Of a DNA stretch of 64,000 nucleotides, positions 35,801-47,100 are shown piece by piece. The position numbers and the translations under genes are program-made. The notes beneath the pieces are model-generated. The model was not told where the DNA came from. It worked only from the letters and a program-made list of their open reading frames with translations, and did no database searches. The stretch is taken from NCBI GenBank assembly GCA_016212665.1, contig JACREZ010000039.1, forward strand, positions 27,852-91,851, given 5' to 3'. Within the stretch, counting starts at the first letter, position 1. Each line of letters starts with the position of its first letter. Origin of the DNA: Ignavibacteriota bacterium (GTDB lineage Bacteria > Bacteroidota > Ignavibacteria > UBA10030 > SZUA-254).

Positions 35801-36318
35801 AATTTTCCGTCACGGTGAATTGCAATTCCATCCGCAGAACGTTCTACCAACGTCCGGTATTTTTGTTCGCTTTCAAGAAGTTCATGCTCGATTCTCTGTT
35901 GATATGACACATCACGGAAGTTTGTAACAATTGCGCGCACGCTCGGTTCATGAAGAAGGTTGGTGACGTTTGCCTCTATCCACACGTACTCCCCGTTTTT
36001 GCATTTGAAGCGATACCGCGTGGTGAGATACCCGCCGGTCTGAGTAAGGAGTTCATGAAGCAGTTTAAGATTTCTTGGAACATCTTCAGGATGAAATAAA
36101 TCAAATGCAAGAGTGTTCAGAAGTTCTGCCGGTTTGTAACCTGTTATTGATTCAACGGAGGGGCTGACGTACAGTATGGTTGCAGTTGCATCAAGCATTG
36201 CAAGTCCATCAGAGTTTTTTTCGATGAGAAGTTTGAAGCGTTCAAGTTCGGCAATCCGTTTCTGCGATGCTTCAAGTTCCGCGATAAGTTCCTGTTTTGA
36301 TTTCGTTGTGTCAGTCAT
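32881..36318 (-). CDS. soluble multi-PAS hybrid histidine kinase with receiver
   Basis: A 1145-residue cytosolic sensor without membrane segments. After a short coiled coil there are about six PAS domains (roughly 25-135, 150-265, 280-390, 400-515, 525-640, 655-770), most ending in the linker DITxRK. HisKA follows with His near 787 ([15 protein letters not shown]), HATPase with [12 protein letters not shown], and a receiver (about 1018-1140; VDDERSIRE, phospho-Asp in LLVDMMMP). The signal is unknown. The histidine kinase region is very similar to that of the propeller kinase at 25006, so they are probably duplicates of one module. Its final codons are duplicated beyond the stop by the element at 32751. 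Confidence 0.93.
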   Translation of the reverse strand: MTDTTKSKQELIAELEASQKRIAELERFKLLIEKNSDGLAMLDATATILYVSPSVESITGYKPAELLNTLAFDLFHPEDVPRNLKLLHELLTQTGGYLTTRYRFKCKNGEYVWIEANVTNLLHEPSVRAIVTNFRDVSYQQRIEHELLESEQKYRTLVERSADGIAIHRDGKFLYVNESFVKMLKAPSANALIGTPIQQVIHPEYRERVAQRVEAALDQGIIAPVIEEEFICFDGSLLPVEVIGIPFILEGQKTMQVVIRDITKRKQTEATLQKTEGLLHTLIEHAVTPICVTGIDGIVQLANTAWKIAFGVEEPHVVGKHITQLLPTAFAEEFLLSNQEVVIAKTFLAYDRSVLISSGRKFYHVYKFPLVNQFGEIDAIGNVSLDITELRIAEEESRKSENRWKAMFTTANEAILLLDKRFDVIACNELACHLYGYQEKELLKKNLWDLCSEETRQHSIAMMRTTTQQGGVRWETFNVKKDGTILPVEISSAPLYVDFDIQYLHIVRNLTERQRTEAALRESEELYRSMVSASPDAIVIVDLNFMLTFASPKAFTVFGYPFDFVITGKSLFDFLPSSEHHIVRSSLIGTLRKLYSGPGELQARRADGTIFDVEANAEVIYNTKQEAIGWVLILRDISERKRSESELVKLRKAVENSEDVVFITDVKGIITFINPAFTKLYGYQQEEVIGKTTPRILKSGKLQDAEYRDFWLTLLNKQIVKREMVNQAKDGTLVTLEVSISPILDENNSLLGFLALQRDITGRKSLEQQFLRTQRLESLGMLAGGIAHDLNNIFAPISMATELMRYRFKEPEHQQIIDTIATSSQRGGEIVKQILTFARGVGGKYGSIQIKHVLRDLFDMMKETFPRLIEIKSDVPKDLWMIQADVTQIHQVLMNLCVNARDAMPDGGSLSLKAENVVVDEALAHANFGASSGNYVMVTVRDTGTGIPSAIIDKIFDPFFTTKEVGKGTGLGLSTAHSIIQNHKGFLTLKSEVGKGTTFNVYFPAECVTSSEVQETRSELPQGNGEIILIVDDERSIREVTQQILNLYNYIAITANDGADALTLFNQMNGQVHLLLVDMMMPVMDGSSTIRAIRKINPEVKIIASSGLLTDVPGSDTLGGHVNSFLQKPYTAEMLLKTVHTILHS

Positions 36319-36343
36319 AATGAATGATGTAGTAAAAGAACAG

Positions 36344-37885
36344 TTAATGTTTATGTAAATCCTTGTGCATGATTTTCCGGGTTTCGTGGAGCCGGTCGTC
36401 TGCGGGAAGGTCGGCGAGTTTGTTGTTCATGTTCTCATCGTTTTCATCAAGCAACATTTTTGCTACATACTCGACGATGCTTTTGGGGAAGATGGTTTCC
36501 CGTTCGTACAAACTTCTTTTTTCAAGAAGAATGTGCGACGACTCAACACAACTTTTCGGAAGAACAGGAAGTTGATTCAGTAAGGTTTTGTCCTGGAAAA
36601 TATTACCGGAGACGTAGAGTCGCTCAGCAATTTTCTGTGATTTCTTGTTGGTCAATCCCCACTGTGCCGCCATCGTTATTCCTGCAAGAAGAAGATGAAT
36701 AATCGCGCTCCCGTCGGGACTGCGCAACTCGACGGTTTGCCGTGCGTCGTTTTCATACCTCGCTTGCTGTTGATTCGGGTTGAGCAGATGAGCGAGGTCT
36801 TGCACGTTTGACCATCCGAGCGGGACACGAATCATCGCGCTTCGGTTCAAATCGCTCCAGCAAATCCTTGTTGGCGCTTCCTGATTCGGAACGAGGCGGA
36901 GATAGGCGGAAGAGACCGTGTTCCCGAATGCGGTTAATGAATCGGCGTAGGTGCAAAGTCCGCCGATGATTTTTTTCGCATGGGAAGAAAGGCTCCCATT
37001 CTTTTCGGTCATGACATTCTTTCCGTTTTTATGCGCCTCGATGTGAACATGCATTCCGTTTCCTGCAACTCCTTCTTCTAATTTCGGTGCGAACGTGGCG
37101 ACGCAACCATGGTTGTATGCAACATTTCTGATGAGCCAACGCGCAAGTACAAGCGCATCTGCCGCATCTTCCACCGGCAACGGAAGAAATTCGATTTCTA
37201 ATTGTTCCGCCTGTTTGTTTTTGATTTCATCCAAATCGCTCCCCACACTTTCTACCGAACCGACTTCGCTGTGCGCATACTTCACTGCGCCGGTAATTTT
37301 TGAAATTTCATGCACCATTTCATTCAGCACTGAACCGCTTTTCACAAACGGAGCGGAGGCGTGATACCCGCGTTGTTTCATTGCAGGAAAAATCCGTGAT
37401 GCCGGGTCGCTGAGAAGAAAAAATTCCAACTCGCCGAGTGCGTACAATTCCATCCCGGTTGATTTCCTGAATAGTCGTGCCGCATTGTGAAGAACCGTAT
37501 CGGGTGCAAATGGCGCGAAGTTTCCATCACGCGTAAGATAACGGCAGAGAACATCGAGACTTGTTGAATCGAACGGATTGAGAAACGCGGTTTTGTACAC
37601 CGGCACGACATACAAATCGGAGAGCGACGCATCCACCATTCCTTTGAAGAGGGAAGAACCGTCCACCCGTTCGCCATCGGCGAGAATCCGTTCTGCTTGC
37701 TTCCGGTTTGCAATCGGGAGTTTTAGTTCTTTCAGTTTTCCATCGAGCGCAACATAATGGAAAGTAATTTTTTCAATTCGTTGTTCTTCGATGACGCGGA
37801 GTAAATCCTCGCGTGTAAATTCGTTCGGTTGTTTTTCCAGTAAAAGTGAAAGTGGATTTGCTAATGTGTAGTTGTGAGGGTTCAT
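36344..37885 (-). CDS. glutamine synthetase family protein
   Basis: A 513-residue protein of the glutamine synthetase superfamily. Metal and substrate motifs: ALGELEFFLL (Glu pair), GNGMHVHIEAHKNGKNVM (compare GSGMHVH), YLRLVPNQEAPTRICWSDLN, NRSAMIRVP and the ELRSPDGSA block. The N-terminal beta-grasp (about 25-110) is present. The adenylylation-site loop of type I-beta enzymes is not evident. The length and the changed C-terminal part set it apart from housekeeping GlnA, so it could be a glutamine synthetase of another subgroup or a gamma-glutamyl-amine ligase. It is the only metabolic gene within a row of sensors. Confidence 0.82.
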   Translation of the reverse strand: MNPHNYTLANPLSLLLEKQPNEFTREDLLRVIEEQRIEKITFHYVALDGKLKELKLPIANRKQAERILADGERVDGSSLFKGMVDASLSDLYVVPVYKTAFLNPFDSTSLDVLCRYLTRDGNFAPFAPDTVLHNAARLFRKSTGMELYALGELEFFLLSDPASRIFPAMKQRGYHASAPFVKSGSVLNEMVHEISKITGAVKYAHSEVGSVESVGSDLDEIKNKQAEQLEIEFLPLPVEDAADALVLARWLIRNVAYNHGCVATFAPKLEEGVAGNGMHVHIEAHKNGKNVMTEKNGSLSSHAKKIIGGLCTYADSLTAFGNTVSSAYLRLVPNQEAPTRICWSDLNRSAMIRVPLGWSNVQDLAHLLNPNQQQARYENDARQTVELRSPDGSAIIHLLLAGITMAAQWGLTNKKSQKIAERLYVSGNIFQDKTLLNQLPVLPKSCVESSHILLEKRSLYERETIFPKSIVEYVAKMLLDENDENMNNKLADLPADDRLHETRKIMHKDLHKH

Positions 37886-37897
37886 GAGTATTATTGT

Positions 37898-40813
37898 CTA
37901 TGACGATTGTGAATTATACTGTTTGGGTTTGTAATCCGGGAAATAGATTTTTGCACAGTCGGGACACATGCCATGCGTGAAGGTAGCATCTGTGTGGCTT
38001 GTAATATATTGATCGACTTGCTGCCAGTATCCTTTGTCATCACGGATTTTCTTACAGCCGGAACAAATCGGTAACAAGCCCTTCAGCGTTTTTATTTGAG
38101 TGAGAGCAGTTTTGAGTTCTTCAACAAGCAGTTTCGTTTCCATCTCCGACTGCTTACTTTTTGTGATATCTCTCGAAATTCCCATGAGTCCCATAATTTC
38201 CCCTTGTTCGTTATAGAGCGGTGTAAGGAGTGTCGAATACCACAAGGAAGAGTTTGGAAATTGAGTATGATGTTCAAAATGTACAGTTGTGCCTTCTTGT
38301 AAGGCGGTTACAACTCTATCGCGGAGTTCTTCCGATGGCTGAAACGGGATGACTTGTTCCCATGGTTTTCCAATGACATCAACTGCCTGCAATCCCACAT
38401 TATTCAACGCATACGAGTTGACGTACTGAACGCGATTGTCCCTGTCAATAATAAAAATTACATCTCGCGCCGATTCTGCTAATGTGCGGTACCGTTCTTC
38501 CGATTGTCGTAACATGCTCGCTTGTTTCTTTTTTTGTATGACATACTTTACACGTACTGTGAGTAAAGCGAGAGCAAGGATACCGAAGGGGATGTAATAC
38601 GACGGGCGCAGGTAATAAGGATATGGAACATCAATGATGGTAGATTCAATCAGTGTGGGACCATTTCCAAATATTTTTTTTGTTTGAACTTCAAGTGAGT
38701 GTTTACCGGAACCAATATCATACAACGAAACGGTTCGAATGGTACTCCACGGCGACCAATGTGTATTATCGAGCCGATATCGCGTTTCAATCATGTTGTT
38801 CTGTTGTTCTCCCCAATAGGAGAATACATTCCAGTGTACGTGAGTAATATTCTCGCGGAAGAGCGGTTCAGAGAGTACGATTTTCGGAACGTGAGCAGAT
38901 AATTCTTTCATATTGAGAATTGCCATACCGCTTCCATACGTCCCGATATATGTAAAATCCTTCGTGGGAATAATGGGCCATAATCTCGTATTTGTTAAAC
39001 CATCATTTTCATCAATAGAATACCATGTCTCTCCATCGTAAATGGAAACACCACTGCGCGTGGAAACCCAGAGTTTTCCCGACGAATCTTCTTTTACTTC
39101 CCAGACGGCGTTGCTTACTAATCCGTCGGCAGTTGTAAAATATTTTGGTTGATTGTTTTCAATATATCCCAGTCCTGAATTTTGGTCACAAAACCATACC
39201 CGGTAATTCCTATCAACGAAGACCTCGAATATTCTTTCTAATCGTAGCCCTTGTTCTTTTCCCCAATGTTGCCATGTTCCTTCGTCAGCGTTCTCATTGT
39301 GCGGAACCCATTTACTGATTCCGTGTAATGTCCCGAACCACAATGTTCCGTTTTGTTCCACATCTACAGAATACACTCTTCCGCTTGGTAATCCTTGTTG
39401 TATTCCCCATTGAAAAAATTTTCCGTTTGAGAGAACATACGCACCGGGCTCAACTTCGACATTGCGCTTGACAGCATCGGAACGTTCCAGTCCGAAAAAC
39501 CACAATCTTCCAAACCTGTCCTGTTTTATTCGATGAATGAAACCTGCATCAAGTCCCGATTTGTAATCAACGTGTTTCCATGCACTTCCATCCCAACGAA
39601 ACGCGCCTTCAAATGCCGAACCGCTGCTGACCCAAACGTTGCCTTTGCTATCCTCTGCAAGACCGGTAAGAAATTTTATTTTCTGAGAACCGATTTTATC
39701 AATAAACTTCTGCGTACCGTTCGGAGAATGAATGACGATTCCTTCTTCGGTTGCCATCCAGATGGACCTATCCTTTGTGAAGAGAATTTGGTTCACATTA
39801 TTCCACGCTCCGGAAGATGGGTATCGAACGAACTTCCATCTTGGGGAGGATGCTTTGAAGAGGTAGAGTCCTTGTTCCGTTCCCATCCATAAATCTCCGT
39901 TTGAACGATATTTTAAGGAAACGATATTGTGCATCTGATGAGGATAGACTGCTATCTCTGACCAACTATTATTTACTCGTTGCATGACCGTTCCTTGACT
40001 TTGAGCAAGGAGCGCGTTATTCTCTTCCGAAATATCAAACGATTCCAGCACAGCGAGGCGTATCTCGCGAACATACCGTGGTTCACCGTGAGGTTCCCAT
40101 TCCCAGATTCCTTTTGCCTCAGAAGGTCCTACGAGGTTCATCAATCCATACCCGTTTTTATTTTCTATAAACTTTGAAATTTTAAACGGTTCACCTGAAA
40201 ACGAATATCTTTTTTGTAGTTGTCCTTCATGGTACGAATACATTCCTGTATTAGAAATAATCCAGAGTTGGTTGTTTCTTCCCATGAACAGATTCAGGAT
40301 TGTTTCGTTGTTCAACTCCGTTAGAAAAAAAGGAGGAGGAGTTGCGACGCTATCTTGAAGAAGAAATAAACCTGCATTGTGGATAAAAAGAATTCCATAT
40401 CCTTCGAGATACACAGAATTTGTAACAGGTATTCGTTGCCCCTGGTAATACACCGGTAGCGGACGAATTCCTTCTTTGTTTCCGGAGAACAACTTTCCAT
40501 CTTGTTCGATATAGAGAGTTCCGCGGGAATTGCAGAGAAAAGTATATGTCATTGGCGAAAGAGTGTCTTGCTTGTTCCTGACAGTATGCCAAACATATCC
40601 GTCGTACCATGCCAACCCGAATTCTGTAGAAGCCCATGGTGTCCCGTCCGGTGTTTCGATGATTTCGAGAACACGATTTGACGGTAATCCTGTTTCTGTT
40701 GTGAAAAGGACCCAACGCCATGGTTCTGTGGAGGGAATGTTTTCAGCCTGTGTGCGGTACGTGGCACAAAGCATCAAACAGAAAAAAAACGAGAACCGGA
40801 TTGCTGTTTTCAT
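37898..40813 (-). CDS. membrane sensor: propeller, Y_Y_Y, PAS and CxxC tail, no kinase
   Basis: A 971-residue protein with ATG 40813 chosen because it directly precedes a signal peptide (MKTAIRFSFFFCLMLCATYR). Propeller repeats fill about 30-640 (GTLWFGTLHGISKW and many others), followed by a Y_Y_Y domain (about 655-715), one membrane segment (about 722-745) and one PAS domain (760-875). It ends, without HisKA or HATPase, in a short coiled coil and a cysteine-rich tail: LLPICSGCKKIRDDKGYW and, 20 residues on, HGMCPDC. The periplasmic half is a clear paralogue of the kinase at 25006. How the signal leaves this protein is unknown; the tail may bind zinc or act as the output. Confidence 0.88.
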   Translation of the reverse strand: MKTAIRFSFFFCLMLCATYRTQAENIPSTEPWRWVLFTTETGLPSNRVLEIIETPDGTPWASTEFGLAWYDGYVWHTVRNKQDTLSPMTYTFLCNSRGTLYIEQDGKLFSGNKEGIRPLPVYYQGQRIPVTNSVYLEGYGILFIHNAGLFLLQDSVATPPPFFLTELNNETILNLFMGRNNQLWIISNTGMYSYHEGQLQKRYSFSGEPFKISKFIENKNGYGLMNLVGPSEAKGIWEWEPHGEPRYVREIRLAVLESFDISEENNALLAQSQGTVMQRVNNSWSEIAVYPHQMHNIVSLKYRSNGDLWMGTEQGLYLFKASSPRWKFVRYPSSGAWNNVNQILFTKDRSIWMATEEGIVIHSPNGTQKFIDKIGSQKIKFLTGLAEDSKGNVWVSSGSAFEGAFRWDGSAWKHVDYKSGLDAGFIHRIKQDRFGRLWFFGLERSDAVKRNVEVEPGAYVLSNGKFFQWGIQQGLPSGRVYSVDVEQNGTLWFGTLHGISKWVPHNENADEGTWQHWGKEQGLRLERIFEVFVDRNYRVWFCDQNSGLGYIENNQPKYFTTADGLVSNAVWEVKEDSSGKLWVSTRSGVSIYDGETWYSIDENDGLTNTRLWPIIPTKDFTYIGTYGSGMAILNMKELSAHVPKIVLSEPLFRENITHVHWNVFSYWGEQQNNMIETRYRLDNTHWSPWSTIRTVSLYDIGSGKHSLEVQTKKIFGNGPTLIESTIIDVPYPYYLRPSYYIPFGILALALLTVRVKYVIQKKKQASMLRQSEERYRTLAESARDVIFIIDRDNRVQYVNSYALNNVGLQAVDVIGKPWEQVIPFQPSEELRDRVVTALQEGTTVHFEHHTQFPNSSLWYSTLLTPLYNEQGEIMGLMGISRDITKSKQSEMETKLLVEELKTALTQIKTLKGLLPICSGCKKIRDDKGYWQQVDQYITSHTDATFTHGMCPDCAKIYFPDYKPKQYNSQSS

Positions 40814-40873
40814 GATGGATGTATAAGAATCTGGAAATTCATATCGGGGAAGTAATTCCAATACAGGAGAATG

Positions 40874-43800
40874 TTATTCATTCTTCGCTTGATTATCTGA
40901 ACCCATTTCTTTTATCCGCCGGTATTCAGGGAAATATTTATCTGAACATTCCGGGCACATGCCATGCGTGAATGTTGCGGCAGTATGTTGCATGATGTAA
41001 TTTTCGACATGTTCCCAGTATCCTTTGTCGTCGCGGATTTTCTTACATCCGGCACAAATCGGGAGTAGCCCGCCGAGCGTTTTTACACTTGCCATCGCTT
41101 CCTGCAAATCGCTCACGAGTTGTTCCCGTTCTTCTTCCATTCTTTTCCGTTCGGTAATGTCTCGTGCGAGCGCAATCAGAACGGGTTGACCAAAATACGT
41201 TCCGGGGTTCAACACAACATCCTTCGGGAAAATTTCACCGTTACTCCGAATTCCCCAAAACTCGAACCGTTGCGATTTGCCTTGAAATGCTTTTTGAACA
41301 TGCTCAAATGTTTTTTGCATATCGTTTTTTCCCGGGGCGGAAAGAATTTCCGGTGTTTTGCCGACAAAGAATTCTTTCGGATAACCATACATCTGCTCGG
41401 CTCCCCTGTTGACATCGAGAAATTTCCCCTGAACATCCTGAATGTATATTGCATCGCTCACGGAATCGAACAATCCCCGGTAACTGATTTCCGAGTTTAG
41501 TAATTTCATTTCCGTCTGTTTTCTTTCTGTTATGTCTTTTGCAATAACTAAAATTCCGGGTTCATGATTGGGAAGGGTAATGGCAGTTTCATATAATTCC
41601 ACATAACACAGCGTCCCGTCTTTTTTGATGTTTTGGACTTCGTGTATTAATGTTTCACCGGAAAGAATTCTCTGTGTATGTTCATCAATTTCATTCACAA
41701 ATGCCGGAGGATTAAGTTTGGAAACATGGACGCCGACTAATTCATCGAGCGAATAACCGAGCGAACGACAGATAGTTGCATTTGCCCGAAGTATAAAGCC
41801 GTTTGTATCTTCAACTAATATTCCGACGGGGGAGAGGTCAAACAACGTTCTGTATTGTTGTTCCTGTTCTGATAGGATGATTTCGGCTTGTTGATGTTGA
41901 AGTGCGGCGCCCAACATTCCTGCGGCGGCATGGAGCGCTTCTATTTCTGCAATAGACCATTCCCTTTCCTGCACACACTCATCGAACCCGATGAAACCCC
42001 ACCATACTGTTCCGATGTAGATGGGCATGATGACGATAGATTTGATTTCCTGCAAGGCAAGAAAATCCCGTTCCGCTTCAGGAAATTCCTTAATGTTTCC
42101 ATAAATGGGTTTGTTCTGAGAAAGCGAATCAATCCAACGACGGAAACCAATATCTTCCAGTGGGGCGTTCTGCAAGTCAGGGTTATCAATTTGAGGAACA
42201 ATTCCTTCGGCGCACCATTCAAATCGCTGGCTCGTGAGAACAGTTTCTTCTTTGTCAAGATGGTTTTCGAAAATGTAAACACGGCTGGAATTGGTTGCTA
42301 CTCCAAGTACTCTTAATGTTTCCTGAATTCCTTCGTTTACGAGATGAGACTTGACCAACGCTTCGGCAGATTTCCCGACTGCTTCGAGTATTTGGTCGCG
42401 TCGTTGAAGTGAAAGTTCGATTGTTTTTCGTTCGGTAATATCCTGAACCGTTCCTGCTATGCCGGTGATAAAGTTGTGCTTGTCGCGAATCATCTTTCCT
42501 TCAGCAAAAACAATCCGTATGTTCCCGTCCGGGAGAACTACCCGGTATTCCAGGGGAACCGGAGTTAGATTTTGACGTACTCTTTTATTCGCTTCGAAAA
42601 GTTTTGGTTTGTCTTCCGGGAGAACGGCTCGTTCAATTGCATGTTCAACATTCCCGTCAAATTCTTCTTTCGATATGCCGAAGAGAAGGAACATTTCATC
42701 TGACCAACTTACTTTGTTTGTCTGGAAATCCCATTTCCAACTTCCGATATGTGAAATTGCCTGCGCCTCGTTCAGATTTCGTTCACTCTCTTTCAACGCC
42801 ATTTCTATCTGTTTTCGTTCTGTGATATTTCTGACAATTGTCAGTACACGCTGGTCATCCAGCGGAACGGAACGTGCTTCATAATGTTCCAATCCGGCTT
42901 TTCCATGATAATCATATTCAAGTGTTTGCAGGGAGTTGGATTGAAAAACATTTTCAAAATGCCGGGCAAATTGTTTCGCCAGGTAGAGAGGGAATATGGT
43001 GAACATATTTTTCCCGATAAAGTTCTCCGGCGGCGCCGCAAGGTTAGAAATATCCTTCGCTTGATAATCTAAGTATACTCCATCTTTTGTTTGAAGAAAA
43101 ATCCAATCGGGGATGGCGCTGAGTAATGCTTTGTGTTTTGTTTCGCTTTCCTGTAATGCGTGTTCAAATTCTTTCCGTTGCGTGATATCGCGATTGCTTG
43201 CACGTCTTCCGAGCCATGTTCCATCCTTACTCCAAATAGGTTGGCAGGAATGGCTGAGCCAACGGAGTTCACCGTTTTTTGTACGGATACGGAAATCGGC
43301 AGAGAAGGGTTCCGGGTCATCCAAATGCTCATGTAGATGTTTCATCATGAAGTGTTTGTCTTCTTCGTGAATAATTTCTTCGAGAAGAGAAGGCCGTTGG
43401 TAAAATTCATCTGCTGTGTAGCCGGTAATCTGCTCGCTTGAAGGAGAATTGAAGACGAGTGTAAGGTCGGGAGCAATCCAGTATTCCCAATCACGGGTAA
43501 AATTTGCAAGCATCTTAAATCGTTGTTCACTTTCCCTGACTAATTTCTGGAGGTTTACCTGCTCGCTAATATCGCGGTAGTGCCAAAGGTGGCCATTATG
43601 TTCTTTTCCCGTGTTCAGGGGAATATAATCGCGCTCAAACGTTCTTCCGTCCGCTAATTCGAGTTCTTCATGCAATACTATTTTTTTCTCTGTGATTAAT
43701 TGTTTGATTCGTTTGATAAACTTCGTAGGGTCGCGGAAAAGCACTGCGCTTTGCTCTGCCGATTGAGAGCAGTCCATTCCCACCAGCGCTTCTGTCGGAA

Positions 43801-44041
43801 CCGGGATATTAAACAGGGAACAAAATTTTGAATTGACATAGAGGATTCGGCGCTCTTTGTTTTCGAATAAAATCCCCGAATCTAAATATTCCATCAGGGT
43901 TTGCAAATGCGTAGAAGCATCCCCGTGAGAAGCGTCCATTCCGTCCGAACGTGTCGAAGGGTGTTCGTTTGCGTCGAGTTGTCTCTTCAGGCGATCAAGT
44001 TCTTCGAGTAGTTCTTTTTTTGATTTCTGTTGGTCGTTCAT
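40874..44041 (-). CDS. multi-PAS/GAF sensor with CxxC tail, no kinase
   Basis: A 1055-residue soluble sensor. ATG 44041 is used; a TTG four codons upstream is the only longer start nearby. A coiled-coil start (KKELLEELDRLKRQ) precedes about six PAS domains and one GAF domain (about 560-700) that is nearly the same as the GAF in the kinase at 25006 ([19 protein letters not shown]). It ends in the same cysteine tail as the neighbouring propeller sensor: LLPICAGCKKIRDDKGYW and HGMCPEC. No HisKA, HATPase, GGDEF or EAL domain is present. It presumably passes its signal by protein contact, perhaps to the kinases on either side (inference). Confidence 0.87.
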   Translation of the reverse strand: MNDQQKSKKELLEELDRLKRQLDANEHPSTRSDGMDASHGDASTHLQTLMEYLDSGILFENKERRILYVNSKFCSLFNIPVPTEALVGMDCSQSAEQSAVLFRDPTKFIKRIKQLITEKKIVLHEELELADGRTFERDYIPLNTGKEHNGHLWHYRDISEQVNLQKLVRESEQRFKMLANFTRDWEYWIAPDLTLVFNSPSSEQITGYTADEFYQRPSLLEEIIHEEDKHFMMKHLHEHLDDPEPFSADFRIRTKNGELRWLSHSCQPIWSKDGTWLGRRASNRDITQRKEFEHALQESETKHKALLSAIPDWIFLQTKDGVYLDYQAKDISNLAAPPENFIGKNMFTIFPLYLAKQFARHFENVFQSNSLQTLEYDYHGKAGLEHYEARSVPLDDQRVLTIVRNITERKQIEMALKESERNLNEAQAISHIGSWKWDFQTNKVSWSDEMFLLFGISKEEFDGNVEHAIERAVLPEDKPKLFEANKRVRQNLTPVPLEYRVVLPDGNIRIVFAEGKMIRDKHNFITGIAGTVQDITERKTIELSLQRRDQILEAVGKSAEALVKSHLVNEGIQETLRVLGVATNSSRVYIFENHLDKEETVLTSQRFEWCAEGIVPQIDNPDLQNAPLEDIGFRRWIDSLSQNKPIYGNIKEFPEAERDFLALQEIKSIVIMPIYIGTVWWGFIGFDECVQEREWSIAEIEALHAAAGMLGAALQHQQAEIILSEQEQQYRTLFDLSPVGILVEDTNGFILRANATICRSLGYSLDELVGVHVSKLNPPAFVNEIDEHTQRILSGETLIHEVQNIKKDGTLCYVELYETAITLPNHEPGILVIAKDITERKQTEMKLLNSEISYRGLFDSVSDAIYIQDVQGKFLDVNRGAEQMYGYPKEFFVGKTPEILSAPGKNDMQKTFEHVQKAFQGKSQRFEFWGIRSNGEIFPKDVVLNPGTYFGQPVLIALARDITERKRMEEEREQLVSDLQEAMASVKTLGGLLPICAGCKKIRDDKGYWEHVENYIMQHTAATFTHGMCPECSDKYFPEYRRIKEMGSDNQAKNE

Positions 44042-44104
44042 GGTAATCTTCAAATAGTTACATGGTTATTTCTAATTCCAGGTTGAAACTGTTTCACAGG
44101 TTCC

Positions 44105-47100
44105 TTAATGTGAATCAAGAATGTTCCGGACGGCTTGGAGTATCTCACCCGGCTGGTATGGTTTGAAAAGAAAGAGTTTCGCGCCGGAGCGGAACATCAG
44201 CGATTTCAATTCCGGCTCGATATAGCCGCTTGCAAAAATCAATTTCATTTCCGGGTTGATTTTTTTCATTTCAATCAGAACTTCCAAGCCGGTCAGTTTC
44301 GGCAAGCCCATATCGGTGATGACAATATCAATACTCCCGGAACGTTGCCGGTACAATTCGATTGCTTCATCACCATCCTTCGCGGTAAGTACGACGTACC
44401 CGTACATTTCGAGAAATGCTTTTGTCAGTTCGGAGAGTGTCAGTTCGTCCTCAACCAATAATATGGTTTCTGTTCCACCGACGATTGTATCATTGGCGTT
44501 CCTTGTTTCACATCGTTGCTCTTCATTTTTTTTCGGCACCGGAAAATATAAAAAGAATGTGGTTCCTTTTCCCAACGTACTTTCAACCCGGACAAATCCG
44601 TTGTGGCTTTTCACAATACCGTACACAACGGAAAGCCCGAGTCCGGTTCCTTTTCCTTTTTCTTTCGTTGTGAAGAACGGCTCGAAGATTCTGCTCTTTG
44701 TTTCTTCGCTCATCCCGCAACCGGTATCTGAAATAGACAGAAGAAGGTACGTTCCTTCAGGCACGGTTTGGAAATATCGTGTCATCTCTCTTGAATGTAC
44801 CCGTGTTGTTTTTATTGTCAGCATTCCGCTACTCGACATTGCGTCGCGGGCATTTACGCAAATGTTCAGCAATACCTGGTGAACCTGTGTCGGGTCTGCA
44901 TGGATGGTGGGAAGGTCTTTTTCGAGTTCGAGACTGATGACAATCGTTTTCGGAAATGTTTCTGCCAGCATTTTCGAAATCTCTTTGGAAATGATATTGA
45001 TATCCAACGGACCGAAATGAGTCTCGCTCTGCCGTGCAAAGGTGAGAATTTGTTTTACTAATCCGGCTCCTCGTTGTACTGCTCCTTCAATGACCGCGGT
45101 TGATTTTTCAATCGACTCGTGCGAGGGTGAAGCATTTCTCAGTAAACTATTATATCCAAGAATGATACCGAGAATATTATTGAAATCGTGAGCGATACCG
45201 CTTGCAAGTGTACCGATTGCTTCTAACTTTTGCGTCTGGACGAGTTGTGCCTCCAAATTTTTTCGTTCGTCTTCCATCGTTTTTCGTTCGCTGATGTCCT
45301 GTACGAATCCTTCGTACAGACGTGTTTTGTTATGTTCGTCCCGAACTGCATGTGCGGTTAACGATACCCAAATCGGTGTTCCGTCTTTCTTTTTCCACAG
45401 AACTTCAAGGTGAGCAACAGAGTCGCTCTCGGAGTGGTCGTAACGTGCAAGAAAAGTTTTCCTGTCTGATTCATGAAGATACACATCTATTGGCAGTCGT
45501 TGTTCCATCAATTCCCCGATTGAATCGTAGCCTAACATTTTCGCGAGACATGCATTGGCGGTGATAAATTTTCCGTCCACTGTTGATTGATAGATGCCGA
45601 TGGGAGCCCATGTTACAATGTCTCTGTATTTTTCTTCACTCTGGTGAAGTAATTCTTCCGCTTGTTTGCGTTCGGTAATGTCCAGAGAAAGAACAAAAAT
45701 TCCTTCGGGGACGGGAACAACGCTCAGTTCATACCAGTTTGTTCTTCCATTTGGAAAAATGAAACTCGATTCAAAATGTTGAGGAATGCGCTCTTCCATG
45801 CAACGGCGATAATGAGTAAAAATTTCAGAGTGTTCCACTCCGGGGTACATCTCAAGCATCGTTTTCCCGATAAGGTCTTCCTGTTTTTGATGACCATGGT
45901 ATGCGGCTATCTCATTCACATATAAATATGTCCAGTCAAATCCGATAAGCATGCAACCCTCTAACATGCAGTCTAATGTTTGTCGGTAGCGCGCCTCCGA
46001 TTTGCGGATTGCATCTTCGATACGTTTTCGCTCAGTGATGTCGCGTTGAATGCCAAACTGACCTGTAATTCTTCCTTCGGAATCATACAGAGCGATATAT
46101 TCGCCTTCAATCCACATTTGTGTTCCATTTAGTTTACGTTCATCGCTTTCGAGACGAATTTTTCCTGCATCAAAAAATTGACGCCAAAGTTTTCTTCCAT
46201 AAGCAATGTCATGTTTGAATAAATCATTTGGTGAGAGGCGTAGAAATTGTTCGCGTGTTGCGCCATATTGTTCCAGCATAGCATCGTTGATTTGAGTGAT
46301 ACGTTGATGAGCGAAAATATAATCCAATGCTTTTTCTTTATCCACGGTAGTATCCCAGCGAACAGGCTCGTCTACCATCATGAAGAAACAACCGTCAATT
46401 GATTGGTTGAAAAATGCCCGCAGTTCTTCCGCGCTTTTCCCAAGCGCTTCTTCTGCACGGATTCGTTCGGTTACATTCAACAATACAAGGACAACATTTG
46501 TGACAACTCCGTTCGGGTCCAACACCGGGAGTAAACTCCAATCCCAATGAGACACCCCGCGTTCCGGATGGTAAGCATATTCGAACGTTTTTGCCGTTGC
46601 ATAATGTGGAATTCCTGTTTGTACCACTTTTGTAAAAATTACTTTGTTTTCCTCATTCGGAAACAAATCAAAATGATTTTTTCCAACATAGAATTCCGGG
46701 ACGTTGTTATCCGTCTCAGCATACGCACGGTTGACTTTGAGAAAATTGAAACTTGTATCTAAGTAGGCAATCAAAAGATGAGTTGTCGAGAAGATTTTCT
46801 CAAGCAACTCCGTAGTTTTTCGTAATTCAAGTTCTGTCTCGATGCGTTTTTTGTTTTCCTCTCGTAGTTGGGCGTTAATGTTTTCCAATTCGCGCTTGTT
46901 GCTCTGCAAGGTTTTCTCGAACGCTTCCCGCGCAATAATATTATCTAACAATCTCCGTATTTCCCGCGATGGATGTTCGGGATGGAGAAATTCATCGGGC
47001 GGGACATAGTAAAAATTCTTGCACACCCAACCGCCGACAACAACCTTGGGATGTGTTTCAATTACTTGCTTTAATAATTCAGGTCGAAATCGTTTCAAGT

